37,687 nt of DNA from Pseudomonadota bacterium (GCA_021816925.1 JAKAWQ010000037.1:1-37687), one strand, 5' to 3'; shown: positions 24,165-34,717, counted from the first letter of the stretch. Program-made: numbers and translations. The notes: generated by a model not told the origin, from the letters alone.

Positions 24165-27100
24165 ATGGATCGCAAAACACCTGCCGGCGGCACACCGGCC
24201 GAAACAGCCTCGGGCAACAGGGCGCTGGGGCGTTTCCGTTTGAACTCCGAGCGTCGGGGCGAACTCGCGACGCTACTCGCGACCCACTTGGCGCATCTGC
24301 CGGATCCTCCGGGGAGCCTTGCCGGGCTGTTCTGCCTTTTGGCGGTGCAGGCCCTGCGGGTACGCGCCGCCGGCCAAGCCTGGTCATGGGACACCGTCGA
24401 GCAGGCACTGCCTGCCCGCCTTCGCCCGATGGATCAGGCGACAATGCGAGCGCTGACCGAGAAAGGCCTTCGTTTCTGGTCTCGTCCGCTACGGACCGGG
24501 ACTGACGGGGATCGACGGTTTCTACATTCCCTGGTACTCGAAGCGGGCATCCCCGATGCGCTGCTAACCCGGACGGAGTTTCAGGATTTTCTGCGCCGGC
24601 TGCTGCGCGATGCCGATCGATACGGTGCGACGACCGCCGAGGCCATTGCGGCGCTGGCCGAGGCCCATCGGCACCGACTTCCCGCACCTTGGCGCCAGCC
24701 GGAGACGATCGCGCTCGCAGCCGAGTTGCTGCATGCGCTGGAGCCTTTCCGTATCGCGATGCGCGAGGGACCGGCGGCTCTGGATGCTAGATATCCGGAG
24801 TGGCGCGCGGCACTCCCGCTCGACATGTCGGACGATGCCGCAGGCCGCTTGGTCACGGCGCTGCTTACGCAAGCGCGGGCGACGGCGGCGCCGCTGCGGG
24901 AACTGCCGGCGCTTTGCCACCGGGTACTGCGTCGCAATCGGGACGGTGTGTGGACACAGCGGCTTGCTCCACCCGATCGAGGATTATTGCCTCGCCTCAT
25001 GGCAATGAGGCCGCCGTTCTCGTGGTCCGGCGACCGTCAGCCGGTGCGCGTACGCATGGCGGTAGAAGGAACCGAAATTGCGGTTGCCGACTCCGACGGG
25101 GCTGGCTGGGCCGTCCGTGGGCTGCCCGTGCCCGCATTGGCGTGGCCGTTTGAGCGGGAGGTTGTCGCCGGATTTCTCGTGGAAGGAAACGAGGTCGAAC
25201 GCTGTCTTCTTCCAGGGGGTGACGCTCTCGATGACGTGCCATGGGTCTTCCAGGCCGATGAGGAGACCTCCGGGCAGCTGCGCTTCGTGGGAAGCGGCAG
25301 TCGCGCTACCAGCGACGTCCCACTGTTCATAGCGGTCAAGTCCGAGCAAGGTCAGTTCGATATTCGCAGCGGCAGCGTAGAGCCACGCGGCGAGATTGTC
25401 GGCACGGAACGGCACCTCTACGAAGTAACCGGGGACGTGCGCTGGCGGATGGACGGCGAGGCGGCGGCGTTGCGGCTGCGGACCGACGGGACCCGGACCC
25501 CACCGCAGTCCATCCATGTCGAGCTACATCGCCCCGGCTGGGAGGTCGTGGCTCCGCTCGTTTCCGTCGGCCCCCCTGAGGTCCCGGCGCTGCGCGGAGG
25601 CGGGCGCCTGCTCTGGCGGCGGCGTGGCGAGGCGTGGAGCGAGCTCAAGTCGACTCTTCCTACCGGGGTCTGTGATCTTGCCCTGGTCAAGGACGGCGAG
25701 ATCGTGGACCAGCGCCGGATCATCGTCTTGCCTGATGGCGCCGCACTCCAATGCCGTCGGGTCGCCGCACCGAACCGGTATGCGGTGGAGCTAAATGGTC
25801 TTGGACCGATTGCAGCCGCCATCCCCGGCGTAACCCCGGAAACATCCCCAGCGGGATTTTTGTTCCATCTCTCCTTCGATGGCCCCCCACCCGCCGTGGT
25901 CGAAGTGACGACCCGCCATCCGGACGGCCTGGAACTACGCCATCGTGTTCGCGTACCGATGCCGGATGGCGGCTTCATCGATCCAGCGGGAAAATCGTTT
26001 GGCGCGCACGCGACTGTCACGTTTGCTGATCTTGACCAGGTCGTCGCCCGTGGAGGAGCGGACGACGACGCGCCCAAGCTACAAGTGCGCCTGACCGCCC
26101 CACGCACCAGCGCGCTTGCCGGGGTCGTGCTGGGTCGGGTGGTAGGCTTTGTCGAAGACCTTCCGCTGAGACGACTCCGCCCCGACCTGCGCCGCATGCA
26201 CGCAACGGCTGACGCGCGCGATGGGGAGATCGCCCTTTGCGTCCTCCGCTCGGGCTTGCCCGGGCCGACCATCAAGCTGGCGGCTTTCGACTGCGATCTC
26301 GCTCTCGCTGACGGGCCGCCCGCCGTCTCGCTCCGAGATCGAGCCGGGAGAACGGTCATGCCGCAGCCGGGCGCCGCCTTGGCAGCCCGCAGGCTCGCGC
26401 AGCCCGAAGACCCGCCGAGACAGCTGGCGCGATACGACGAGAGCCGCTGGCTGTTACCCGGCAATGAGTGGCCGGGTCCGTGGTTGATGATCGGCGCGGA
26501 TGCACTATCCGGCCGCGTCCGGCCGCGCGTCTGGTCTGGAAGCGCGAGGAGCGCTGGCAGCAATGTCCTGGCGTGCGCAGCTATGATACCCGAGCAGCAC
26601 GAGCGGGACGCCGCATTCCACGACGCGCTCGTTGCGCTCGCCGCGGCCCCCTATGCAGACGAGGCGGCCCCTCTCTGGGATTTCCTGGATGCGACACTTG
26701 ATGCGGCGACCGATGTGTCCGTGGCGTGCTTCGACGGCCTGTCCCGCGCGAGTGAGGTCCCCGAGCTGCTCGTTCACTGGCTCTTGCGTGCTGATGAGCG
26801 GCGCCTGACCCATCTTGCGGCGCTTGAAGACGAGCTCCCGTTCACTTGGGTACTGGTGCCGCTGACCGCATGGCGTGAGGCGGCCCAATCCGCCAAGACC
26901 TACTATGAGCGGCTCGGCTTAAACCCGGGTCCAATCCTGGCTGACCAACTGGATCGCATCCATGCGCTCTGCCCTCCCGCCCTGGGAGGGGACTGGGCTG
27001 CACGCGAAGTGCTTGGCCTTCCCCAGCGCGCGAACATGCCGGCTGACAGGAACCAGGCCCGTGCAATGGCACCTGCACTCGTGAAGCTGGCCGGCCCCGC

Positions 27101-27347
27101 CCCCGACGAGCAGACCTGGGCGGACGAGGTGCTGCGGACCAGAGACTGGAACAACCTTCCCTCGCTGATCCGAGACGGTGCGCCTCACATTGCTGCACAC
27201 TGCGCGGTCGACAATCAGATACTATCATCCCGTCTGACCGCAGCCGTGCGCTTCTGCCGGCACGAAAGTCCGGACGAATTCGACAGCCGTTACCTGATGG
27301 CGACCTTCGCGCACATGGCGCATGGCATGGGGGAAGCAGTGCGATGA
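24165..27347 (+). CDS. druH: DruH-like protein of a Druantia type III system
   Basis: I see no catalytic motif in this 1060-residue protein. Residues 1-290 look mainly helical, about 290-760 are rich in beta-prone and glycine/proline segments, and about 830-1060 are helical again. The call rests on context: a protein of about 1,000-1,100 residues without known domains directly before a helicase of about 2,000 residues ending in a DUF1998-type region is the layout of Druantia type III (DruH-DruE), an anti-phage system. The family may be the one databases call STY4851/ECs_5259, to be confirmed by search. ATG 24165 follows AAGG. The TGA overlaps the druE ATG (ATGA), so the two are translationally coupled. 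Molecular function is unknown. Confidence 0.72.
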   Translation: MDRKTPAGGTPAETASGNRALGRFRLNSERRGELATLLATHLAHLPDPPGSLAGLFCLLAVQALRVRAAGQAWSWDTVEQALPARLRPMDQATMRALTEKGLRFWSRPLRTGTDGDRRFLHSLVLEAGIPDALLTRTEFQDFLRRLLRDADRYGATTAEAIAALAEAHRHRLPAPWRQPETIALAAELLHALEPFRIAMREGPAALDARYPEWRAALPLDMSDDAAGRLVTALLTQARATAAPLRELPALCHRVLRRNRDGVWTQRLAPPDRGLLPRLMAMRPPFSWSGDRQPVRVRMAVEGTEIAVADSDGAGWAVRGLPVPALAWPFEREVVAGFLVEGNEVERCLLPGGDALDDVPWVFQADEETSGQLRFVGSGSRATSDVPLFIAVKSEQGQFDIRSGSVEPRGEIVGTERHLYEVTGDVRWRMDGEAAALRLRTDGTRTPPQSIHVELHRPGWEVVAPLVSVGPPEVPALRGGGRLLWRRRGEAWSELKSTLPTGVCDLALVKDGEIVDQRRIIVLPDGAALQCRRVAAPNRYAVELNGLGPIAAAIPGVTPETSPAGFLFHLSFDGPPPAVVEVTTRHPDGLELRHRVRVPMPDGGFIDPAGKSFGAHATVTFADLDQVVARGGADDDAPKLQVRLTAPRTSALAGVVLGRVVGFVEDLPLRRLRPDLRRMHATADARDGEIALCVLRSGLPGPTIKLAAFDCDLALADGPPAVSLRDRAGRTVMPQPGAALAARRLAQPEDPPRQLARYDESRWLLPGNEWPGPWLMIGADALSGRVRPRVWSGSARSAGSNVLACAAMIPEQHERDAAFHDALVALAAAPYADEAAPLWDFLDATLDAATDVSVACFDGLSRASEVPELLVHWLLRADERRLTHLAALEDELPFTWVLVPLTAWREAAQSAKTYYERLGLNPGPILADQLDRIHALCPPALGGDWAAREVLGLPQRANMPADRNQARAMAPALVKLAGPAPDEQTWADEVLRTRDWNNLPSLIRDGAPHIAAHCAVDNQILSSRLTAAVRFCRHESPDEFDSRYLMATFAHMAHGMGEAVR

Positions 27348-30300
27348 CATCCCAGGCCATCTCGCGTCTGAAGGTCGATGATATCACTCAAGCGATCGCG
27401 TTGCGTTCCGCAGAGGCAGCCCTTGGCCGCTTGCGGCTCAGCAATGCTCCCTTGCGCGAGCACCTGCGGACGGTTTTGACTCGTCCGCCCGGCACAAGCG
27501 GCTCATTGATCGCGTCGCCTGTCCTGGAGGGTGCCTTCGGTTATGCCACCGCGCCCCAGACGCTGGACGATCTGCGGGCTGAGGGTCTGTTGCATCCCGC
27601 CAGCGTCGCGGCGCTCGGCGAGACCACCCCCCTCAACGCAGCCGAACGCGAGGGACGGAATACGCTCCCATCCACAACTCACCCCTACGAGCATCAGCTC
27701 GCGGCATGGCGCGCGCTTGCGCATCAACCTCCCCGCTGCATTGTCGTCTCTTCGGGGACCGGTTCCGGCAAGACCGAGGCCTTCCTGGTGCCGATCCTGG
27801 ATGCACTCGCCCGTCAAACCGAGCAGGGGGACAGCTTCGGTGTTCAGGCGCTCCTCCTCTATCCTCTCAACGCCCTGATCGCCAGTCAGCGAGACCGTCT
27901 TGCAGACTGGACCGCTCCATTCGAAGGCCGCGTGCGCTTCTGTCTCTATAATGGCGAGACGCCGGAGCAGCTGCCCGCCGACAAGCGCCGTGCGCGCCCT
28001 TACGAAGCGGTGGACCGCGAGCAGTTGCGGAGCGTTCCGCCCCAGATTCTCGTGACTAATGCGACGATGCTTGAATACATGCTGTTGCGTGACAGGGATG
28101 CGCCAATTCTGGCGGCGTCACGCGGCAAGCTCCGCTGGATCGTACTCGACGAGGCTCATACCTATCTTGGGTCGCAGGCGGCCGAAATGACGCTGCTCCT
28201 GCGTCGCGCACTTCTCGCATTCGGGGTGCAGCCGAGTGAGGTCAGCTTCATTGCCACATCCGCCACTCTCGGTGGCGGGAACGGTGACGTGGATGTGGAG
28301 CGGAGGCTGCGCCGCTTTCTCGCTGCCGTCGCGGGCGTTGCAGACGATCGGGTGGACGTGATCTTCGGTCGACAGTGCGTGCCACACGTTGACACGACGA
28401 GTTCGGATATCGCTGCTGAGCCACACGCGCTAGCGATCCGGGCACGCCTCGCTGAGGGCGCCGCCACGCTTGACGAATTGGTCCACAGCTTCCCTAACGC
28501 TGATGTGGCCGACATCCTGCGGCGAGGCTTCGAAGCTTCAGGGCCGGAAAGGACCCCCTTCCTCCCGTTGCGGTTGCATCTCTTCCATCGGGCGCAGGCG
28601 GGCGTATTCGCATGCCTAGATCCCAGCTGCCGTGGACGGCTAGGCACGCCGCTTGATCGCCCCGAATGGCCATTCGGTGCCGTCTACGAACGAGATACGA
28701 CACGCTGTGCCACGTGCGGGGGCCGCACCCTCGAAGTGCTGGTCTGCGACGAGTGCGGCCATGCGGTGCTCGACGCGGCGCTGGACGCCTCCCATAGCCG
28801 CCTCGACCGGTGGCGCGAGGCAACCGAGATCGACGAATTCGCTGTCGATCAGGACCCCACCGATGACATCGACGAGGATGAGGATGAGGATTACCCGACC
28901 GCAGCGATACCACCAAACCGAGTGGTACTTTTCCGGGAGGGGCAAGGGGGAGGCCTGCGCACTGTCATTGACGCCCAGAGCGGCGAGCTGCGCGACCGGA
29001 TCGCGCCGGGATTAGTACCTCTGTGGCGGGCTGACGCATCGGTCTGTCCACACTGCGGCGCCGGGCAGTCCGGACGTCGCCCGTTCCGCTCGCTGCGACT
29101 TGGGGGACCCTTCTTCCTGGGCGTGGCGGGCAACGTCTTGCTCGATGCCATGCCACCGCGCCTCGGGGGGCCGCGCCTGCCGAACAGCGGCCGCCAGCTT
29201 ATCACATTCACGGACAACCGACAGGGCACGGCGCGATTTGCCGCTACATGGCAGCAGGAGCGGGAGCGCAGTTTCGCGCGTGCGCGCATCTGGCACCGCC
29301 TGCACCAGCGCGACCCAGGTAAGGACGAGGTGGGCGATGCGGAAATCGCCGCTCTCGAGGCGCTACCGAACCCACCTCCGGTGCTGCGCGACCGGCTGGA
29401 GAGACTTTACGCCCAAAGGGCGGAGCGTGAGAGCGGCGGCGCTGTCTCATGGAGCGATATGCGAGACCACTTGGCGGCGCTGAATAGCGCCGAACCTGAG
29501 CTACTCAGCCTGTGGCGGGACCGCGATGCTGCCCTCACCCAACCCGAGCAGATCGCCCGTCAGCAGTTGCTGACTGAATTTTTGCGTCGCCCGCGCCGGG
29601 CCAACAGTCTGGAGACCATGGGGTTGGCAGCGCTGTGCTTCCCCGCGCTGCAACGGCAGGGCGAAGCGCAGGTGCCGCCGCTGTTCCGGGCCCGCGGTGC
29701 CTCGTTAGCGGATTGGCGCGATTTTCTTCACGTCGTTGCCACGTATTTCGTTCGGGCGAATTCCGCGGTCCACCTGACCGAGACAGAAGCGCGATGGCTC
29801 GGTGAGAGCGTCCGGCTGCTGCGCTTCATCCCCTCGTCCGTGCAAAGGGACCTGCAGCGGCGTGAACGCCGCTGGCCGCTCTTAGGGCCGCTGTCAGGCC
29901 GGGCGGTGCGCCCCGTGCTGCTGTTGCGCGATGTGTTCCAGCTCAACCTGGACGACCGGATCGTCCGCGATGAGGTCAACGAAGTTCTCGACGCCACCTG
30001 GTCTGCACTCGCCGCGGTTTCCATCCAGGGTCTGCCGGATAACGCTCTATTGCTCGATCTTACCAAGGCAGAGATCGTGGCCGTATCGCGCGCTTGGTTG
30101 TGCCCGGTTACTGGACGAGTGATGGATCGAACCTTTCGCGGTACGACCGCCTATGTCACGCAATCGCCGCAACACCTCGCCGATCTTGCATGCGCGCAGC
30201 TGGTCATGCCACGCCTGCCGTTTCCGTGGCTGCGCACCCCCACCGGCGCCAATGCCTCCCGCGAGATGCAGGAGTGGCTTTCCTCCGATCCGGATGTGCG

Positions 30301-33300
30301 CGTCCTGCGCGCCCGAGGGCTGTGGACCGATATCGCGGATCGGCTGGCTTTGCTGGCTCCGTTCGCAAGGATCGTCGAACATTCAGCCCAGCAACCGTCG
30401 TATCGTTTGCGCGAGTATGAAGACCGTTTCAAGCGCGGCGAGATAAACGTTCTGAATTGCTCGACGACGATGGAAATGGGTGTCGATATCGGCGGCATCG
30501 TCGGTGTGGCCATGGCGAATGTGCCGCCATCGCCCGCCAACTATCGCCAGAGGGTCGGGCGCGCCGGCCGCCGCGGTGAGCCGTTGGCGGTGGCATTCAC
30601 CTATTGCGGCGATACCCCGCTCGGCTGGCACAGCTTCGACCGGCCTGGCGAGCCTCTGCGGCAGAGCATCGCACCGCCACGTGTCGCGCTGGATAGTCGC
30701 GTGCTGGCCCAGCGCCACGCCAACGCGCTGCTGCTGGCGGCTTTCTTCCGACGCAGCGGCGCGCAGCCGCTCAACTTCACGGCCGGGGCGTTCTTCAACC
30801 ATACCGCGAGCGAGGGTGCGGCGCCGTGGGAGAGGTTCGTCGCCTGGTTGCGCAGTGACGTTCCGGAGAGCCCGGGATTGGATCGCGAGCTGCGCACCCT
30901 GCTCGCCGGCACCGGTCTTGCGGACGCCGCTGATGTTGCGGAGAGCACGGCCGGGACGCTGGTGACAATCGCCGACCGATGGCTGATCGAGCGCCGCCAA
31001 CTTGCGGCCGATCTCGATGCGCTGCAAAAGGCGGCCAGGACTGCGGTCCAGCTCCGGTGCGATCGGATGGATGGCGAGTTCCTGCTCGGCGAACTCGTTC
31101 GCCAGGCCTTTCTGCCCGGGCATGGTTTTCCGACAGACGTCGCTGCATTTGTCATTCCACCGCGGCCGAGGGGCGGCGCATCGCAGCGGTCACGGGAGGA
31201 CAATGGCGCTCGGTGGCGTGGCAACCCAACGCGGCGGCTCGACATAGCGCTCGCCGAGTATGCCCCCGGCGCTGACGTGGTGCTCGACGGCGTGGTCTAC
31301 CGTTCGGGCGGCGTGACGTTGAACTGGAAGCGCCCGGCATCGGCTGATGCAGTGGGTGAGATCCAGGCATTGCGCTGTTTCTGGCGGTGCCGCAGTTGCG
31401 ATGCGGCCGGCGACGATGTGCGACGGCCGGACGCATGCCCAGCGTGCGGCAAGGATGACCTCGATCGGGTTCACGCCCTGCGACCGGCAGGCTTCGCCGC
31501 CGACCCGGAAGTGCCGGCGACGAACGCCGTCGAATTCGTCGAGCGGCTGCCGCAGCCCCAACCGCTGGTGTCCGCACGTGGCGCAGCGTGGGTTTCCCTT
31601 CCTAATCCGGCGCTCGGGCGGTTCCGAAGTGCGTCGGACGGATTGGTGATGTCGGTCAGTCGAGGCGTCGGAAAACATGGCTATGCCGTCTGCCTCGCTT
31701 GCGGGCGGTCGGCGGCAGAAAGCAGCGCCGATGGCGGGCCGCTGCCTGCCGCTCTTTCGAACCATCGTTCTCTGCGCCGGAGCGGGCTCCGCTGCGAAGG
31801 TGCTCGGCAGCCGTTCGCGATCCAGAGGCACCTGGCCTTCGGACAGTCGCGGCGGACGGAGGTGTACGAGCTGCAACTCGCCGGGCTCGGCGAGCAGGAA
31901 GCCACGACCCTGGCGGTGGCCCTCCGCGAAGCGTTATGCGGCGAGCTCGGTATCGAACGGGCGGAGGTGGCATGGGCAATCGCACCCGCGCCGGGAGAAG
32001 CGCCCGGCTCGGTATCGTTGTTTCTGTTCGACACCGCGGCCGGCGGCGCCGGATATGCTGGTTCGGCTTCAACGGACCTTCCCGGCTTGCTGGCAAAGGC
32101 CCGTGCCGTGCTCGACTGCAGCAATCCCGGATGCGAGCGGGCGTGCCCTTCGTGCCTCATCCTGCGCGATACGGTGAATGTCTCGGAGTATCTTGATCGC
32201 CGCACCGCCGCTGCCTTGCTGGACGACTTGATCGACAGCCTCTGGCTTCCGGAAGAGTGCCACGCATTTCCGGAAGGCGTCACCCAGTACATGGCGGCAA
32301 CGCCGCTACCGCAGGAGTTGCTCCGCGAGACCGCAACCCGCAGGCAGGTCTGCCTAAGCCTGCTCTTGCACGGCGATCCTTCACATTGGGACTTCGACGC
32401 ATGGTGGGGTAGCCAAGTGGCGGAGCGTCTCGTGCGCTCCGGCGTCCAGGTTCGATTGCTTGCCGATCCCGCCGCACTTCAGCATGCATCCTGGGAAGTG
32501 CTGCTGGCCTTGCGGGCTCTTTGTGACCGTGCCGGGCGAGGAATCTCCGTTCACGAATGGGGAGCGCCACCGTCCCCATCAGGGCTCCTTGCGGTGATCG
32601 AAAGTTCCACGGGACCCGTCCGGGCGTGGGCGACGGCCGCCGGTCACGCGGGCAACGCCGCGTTCGCCACGGTGGCGCCAGAGGCGGTCGTCTGTGGCAC
32701 CCTGATGGCACCTCCTGAGGTGGGCGCAATGTTCGATCCTGGTCGTAGGATCGGACACACTATGCCGAACGCGTGGTCCGTTGCGATCGGCGAGGATCTC
32801 AATGGCAGTGTGACGGGGTTTGGCGAGCGGTTCTGGCAATTCCTTGTGCGACACCAAGGGATTGCAGCAGCTCTGCACAAAGCGCTGCCGGCGCAGAGAA
32901 TCGAGTATGACGACCGATACCTTGTAAGCCCAGTCGGCGTTCGGCTGCTGCAGGCGGTGGTTGGCGCGCTGCAGAAGCGGATGACGCTTCCCCAGGGTTT
33001 CATCCTGCCGGTATCCGTCAACACAATGGCCGTTCCGTCAGAAGCCCACCTCCGCAGCCCCACCGGCCTGCGCGACAATTGGCCAGACAGCGCGACACGA
33101 AATACCGTGATATGTGGCCTCCTGCGGGAACACAGCGTTCTGTCGGAGGTGGTCGTGTTGCCCCGGTCTGATCTGCCCCACGCCCGTACCTTGAGAATCA
33201 TTGGACAGCGGCACAGTCTTCTGGTCACTCTCGACCAGGGCTTTGGCTTTTGGCAGCCGTCGCGGCGTGTCGCCTTCGACTTCGGGGATCCAGCAGAACG

Positions 33301-33400
33301 ACAAGTGGACAAATTGGCTCGCATGGCGTTCGAAGTTCGCAACACGCCGGGACACGCAACGGTCTGTTTCGTTCGATCTGTGGAAACGGGGCAGGAATGA
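27344..33400 (+). CDS. druE: DruE-like giant helicase with DUF1998-type C-terminal region
   Basis: The 2018-residue protein is a superfamily 2 helicase of the MrfA/YprA-like type. Motif I SGTGSGKT is at residues 137-144, DEAH at 269-272, SATLGG from 306, then a long insertion, EMGVDIGG near 1043 and the arginine-finger motif NYRQRVGRAGRRGE from 1066. The insertion holds cysteine pairs (CLDPSCRG, CATCGG, CDECGH, CPHCGA) and an acidic stretch DDIDEDEDEDYP near 505-520. Another zinc-ribbon-like part (CRSCD, CPACGK) lies near 1349-1369. The DUF1998-type region has GGAGYAGS and CSNPGCERACPSCL (C1592, C1597, C1601, C1604). About 380 further residues follow. These features and the partner gene fit DruE of Druantia type III. 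DISARM helicases share some domains but are smaller and have different neighbours. Confidence 0.82.
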   Translation: MTSQAISRLKVDDITQAIALRSAEAALGRLRLSNAPLREHLRTVLTRPPGTSGSLIASPVLEGAFGYATAPQTLDDLRAEGLLHPASVAALGETTPLNAAEREGRNTLPSTTHPYEHQLAAWRALAHQPPRCIVVSSGTGSGKTEAFLVPILDALARQTEQGDSFGVQALLLYPLNALIASQRDRLADWTAPFEGRVRFCLYNGETPEQLPADKRRARPYEAVDREQLRSVPPQILVTNATMLEYMLLRDRDAPILAASRGKLRWIVLDEAHTYLGSQAAEMTLLLRRALLAFGVQPSEVSFIATSATLGGGNGDVDVERRLRRFLAAVAGVADDRVDVIFGRQCVPHVDTTSSDIAAEPHALAIRARLAEGAATLDELVHSFPNADVADILRRGFEASGPERTPFLPLRLHLFHRAQAGVFACLDPSCRGRLGTPLDRPEWPFGAVYERDTTRCATCGGRTLEVLVCDECGHAVLDAALDASHSRLDRWREATEIDEFAVDQDPTDDIDEDEDEDYPTAAIPPNRVVLFREGQGGGLRTVIDAQSGELRDRIAPGLVPLWRADASVCPHCGAGQSGRRPFRSLRLGGPFFLGVAGNVLLDAMPPRLGGPRLPNSGRQLITFTDNRQGTARFAATWQQERERSFARARIWHRLHQRDPGKDEVGDAEIAALEALPNPPPVLRDRLERLYAQRAERESGGAVSWSDMRDHLAALNSAEPELLSLWRDRDAALTQPEQIARQQLLTEFLRRPRRANSLETMGLAALCFPALQRQGEAQVPPLFRARGASLADWRDFLHVVATYFVRANSAVHLTETEARWLGESVRLLRFIPSSVQRDLQRRERRWPLLGPLSGRAVRPVLLLRDVFQLNLDDRIVRDEVNEVLDATWSALAAVSIQGLPDNALLLDLTKAEIVAVSRAWLCPVTGRVMDRTFRGTTAYVTQSPQHLADLACAQLVMPRLPFPWLRTPTGANASREMQEWLSSDPDVRVLRARGLWTDIADRLALLAPFARIVEHSAQQPSYRLREYEDRFKRGEINVLNCSTTMEMGVDIGGIVGVAMANVPPSPANYRQRVGRAGRRGEPLAVAFTYCGDTPLGWHSFDRPGEPLRQSIAPPRVALDSRVLAQRHANALLLAAFFRRSGAQPLNFTAGAFFNHTASEGAAPWERFVAWLRSDVPESPGLDRELRTLLAGTGLADAADVAESTAGTLVTIADRWLIERRQLAADLDALQKAARTAVQLRCDRMDGEFLLGELVRQAFLPGHGFPTDVAAFVIPPRPRGGASQRSREDNGARWRGNPTRRLDIALAEYAPGADVVLDGVVYRSGGVTLNWKRPASADAVGEIQALRCFWRCRSCDAAGDDVRRPDACPACGKDDLDRVHALRPAGFAADPEVPATNAVEFVERLPQPQPLVSARGAAWVSLPNPALGRFRSASDGLVMSVSRGVGKHGYAVCLACGRSAAESSADGGPLPAALSNHRSLRRSGLRCEGARQPFAIQRHLAFGQSRRTEVYELQLAGLGEQEATTLAVALREALCGELGIERAEVAWAIAPAPGEAPGSVSLFLFDTAAGGAGYAGSASTDLPGLLAKARAVLDCSNPGCERACPSCLILRDTVNVSEYLDRRTAAALLDDLIDSLWLPEECHAFPEGVTQYMAATPLPQELLRETATRRQVCLSLLLHGDPSHWDFDAWWGSQVAERLVRSGVQVRLLADPAALQHASWEVLLALRALCDRAGRGISVHEWGAPPSPSGLLAVIESSTGPVRAWATAAGHAGNAAFATVAPEAVVCGTLMAPPEVGAMFDPGRRIGHTMPNAWSVAIGEDLNGSVTGFGERFWQFLVRHQGIAAALHKALPAQRIEYDDRYLVSPVGVRLLQAVVGALQKRMTLPQGFILPVSVNTMAVPSEAHLRSPTGLRDNWPDSATRNTVICGLLREHSVLSEVVVLPRSDLPHARTLRIIGQRHSLLVTLDQGFGFWQPSRRVAFDFGDPAERQVDKLARMAFEVRNTPGHATVCFVRSVETGQE

Positions 33401-33463
33401 ATACAGCTTCCTCTCCCATCAGAGAGAAAGCGCACCGTTCGTTCTTAGGGCTGACGAGTCTGA

Positions 33464-34717
33464 CTACGAAGACGGATGTGCGCCGGCGAGCAGGAGTGAT
33501 ATCTTGTAGGAGACCTTTTCGGCGGCCACTTTGAGTGCCTCGTCAATATGCACATAGCGTTGCGTGACGCCACGTGCCGCGTGGCCAAGCAGGGCAGCGA
33601 TCGTCAGTTCCGAGAAGCCGAGATCGCCGGCTACGCTGGCGAATGTGTGGCGCAGCGTGTGCGGAGTCACGTCCGCCAGTCGCGCGGCACCACACACCCG
33701 TTCGAGCACCCGCACGACGCCGATGAAATGCCCGTTTCCCCAGTCTGCCGGGAATACATATGGCGAGCCGTCAGTGACCGGCTGCGCGAGAATGAGATCG
33801 ATGGCGGCTTGACCTACGACGCGCATCTGCGGGCCGGTCTTGGTTTCTGGAAGCCGAATGGCCCGCTGTTCCGCATCCACCCAGGCGCGCTGGAGGGCAA
33901 GGCACTCCATGCGCCGGAATCCCGTGAGCAGCAGGAGCCGAATCGCGGCAAGGCCCGTTGGGTGCTCACCCTCGGCGGCGAGGGTACGCATGGCTGTACC
34001 CAGACGCGCGATCTCGGCCGTGCTCAAGCGTCGCTCTCGCGGCGTGCTGGCCAGCTTGCGCACGCCCCGTGCCGGGTTGCTCTCGATTTTCCCCCAACGC
34101 ACGGCGTGCTCAAAGATCGAGTGCAAAGACGAGACCGTGCGGGCCGCGACTCCCTCGCCACCGATCGGCGTGCCGCCCCGTGGTCCCGCTCGGCCTTTCG
34201 CCGTCTTGCCGGCGGCAATGTCGGCCTGCATCGCCTCGATATCGCCAAGCTTCAGGCTAGAAACCCGCCGGTCACCCAAAAGTGGCCGGATATGCGTTTC
34301 GATGCGACTCTTGTCCATCGTCAGGGTGGACGCCTTTATCGGCCGCCGGCGCCGGCCAAGAATGCGCCCTGCGTTGGCTTCCAGGAGATACCAGTCGCAG
34401 ATCTCGCCGACCGTCGTGGTGCTGCCGTCAGGTTCGGCGGGCACCGCGGGGTCGATCCCTTTGGAAACCGCAATCAGCTTTTCCCGCGCGATGACCCGCG
34501 CCTGCTCGACGGTCATCAGCCCGAAGTGCCCGATGACCGTGCGCCGGTGCCGTCCCTCCGGAGTTCGGTACTGGACGATGAAACTCTTGCGGCCTCCCGG
34601 ACTGGCTCGGACGCCGAAGCCCTTGAGCTCTCCGTCCCACAGGAACCGTTCCGAACCTTCGATCCCAACCCTCGAAGGTTTTAATGCATCCACCGCTCGC
34701 TTCGTCAGCTTTTCCAT
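33464..34717 (-). CDS. int: Tyrosine-type site-specific integrase
   Basis: This 417-residue recombinase carries the element in and out of its tRNA site. It has the DUF4102-like N-terminal arm-binding domain (LTKRAVDALKPS, LKGFGVRASPGGRKSFIVQY), a core-binding domain, and a catalytic domain with R268 (TGFRRME), K293 (ETKTG), H353 and R356 (HTLRH), H379 (LLGHA) and Y388 (TQRYVH), so all catalytic residues are present. It is transcribed away from the attachment site at 34917-34967, toward the convergent druE gene; 63 bases without a clear terminator separate them. The start is the ATG (minus strand) at 34717 that begins MEKLTKRAVD. Confidence 0.96.
   Translation of the reverse strand: MEKLTKRAVDALKPSRVGIEGSERFLWDGELKGFGVRASPGGRKSFIVQYRTPEGRHRRTVIGHFGLMTVEQARVIAREKLIAVSKGIDPAVPAEPDGSTTTVGEICDWYLLEANAGRILGRRRRPIKASTLTMDKSRIETHIRPLLGDRRVSSLKLGDIEAMQADIAAGKTAKGRAGPRGGTPIGGEGVAARTVSSLHSIFEHAVRWGKIESNPARGVRKLASTPRERRLSTAEIARLGTAMRTLAAEGEHPTGLAAIRLLLLTGFRRMECLALQRAWVDAEQRAIRLPETKTGPQMRVVGQAAIDLILAQPVTDGSPYVFPADWGNGHFIGVVRVLERVCGAARLADVTPHTLRHTFASVAGDLGFSELTIAALLGHAARGVTQRYVHIDEALKVAAEKVSYKISLLLAGAHPSS

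Noticed and set aside
14800-33400. DISARM or BREX system
   Set aside because: There is no separate DUF1998 protein plus phospholipase-D gene as in DISARM, and no PglZ or BrxC-type gene as in BREX; the genes fit a type III-like restriction module plus Druantia type III better.
33548-34684. A 378-codon plus-strand frame opposite the integrase
   Set aside because: It is antisense to a complete integrase with all catalytic residues, and its residues show no domain; it is a GC-driven shadow.
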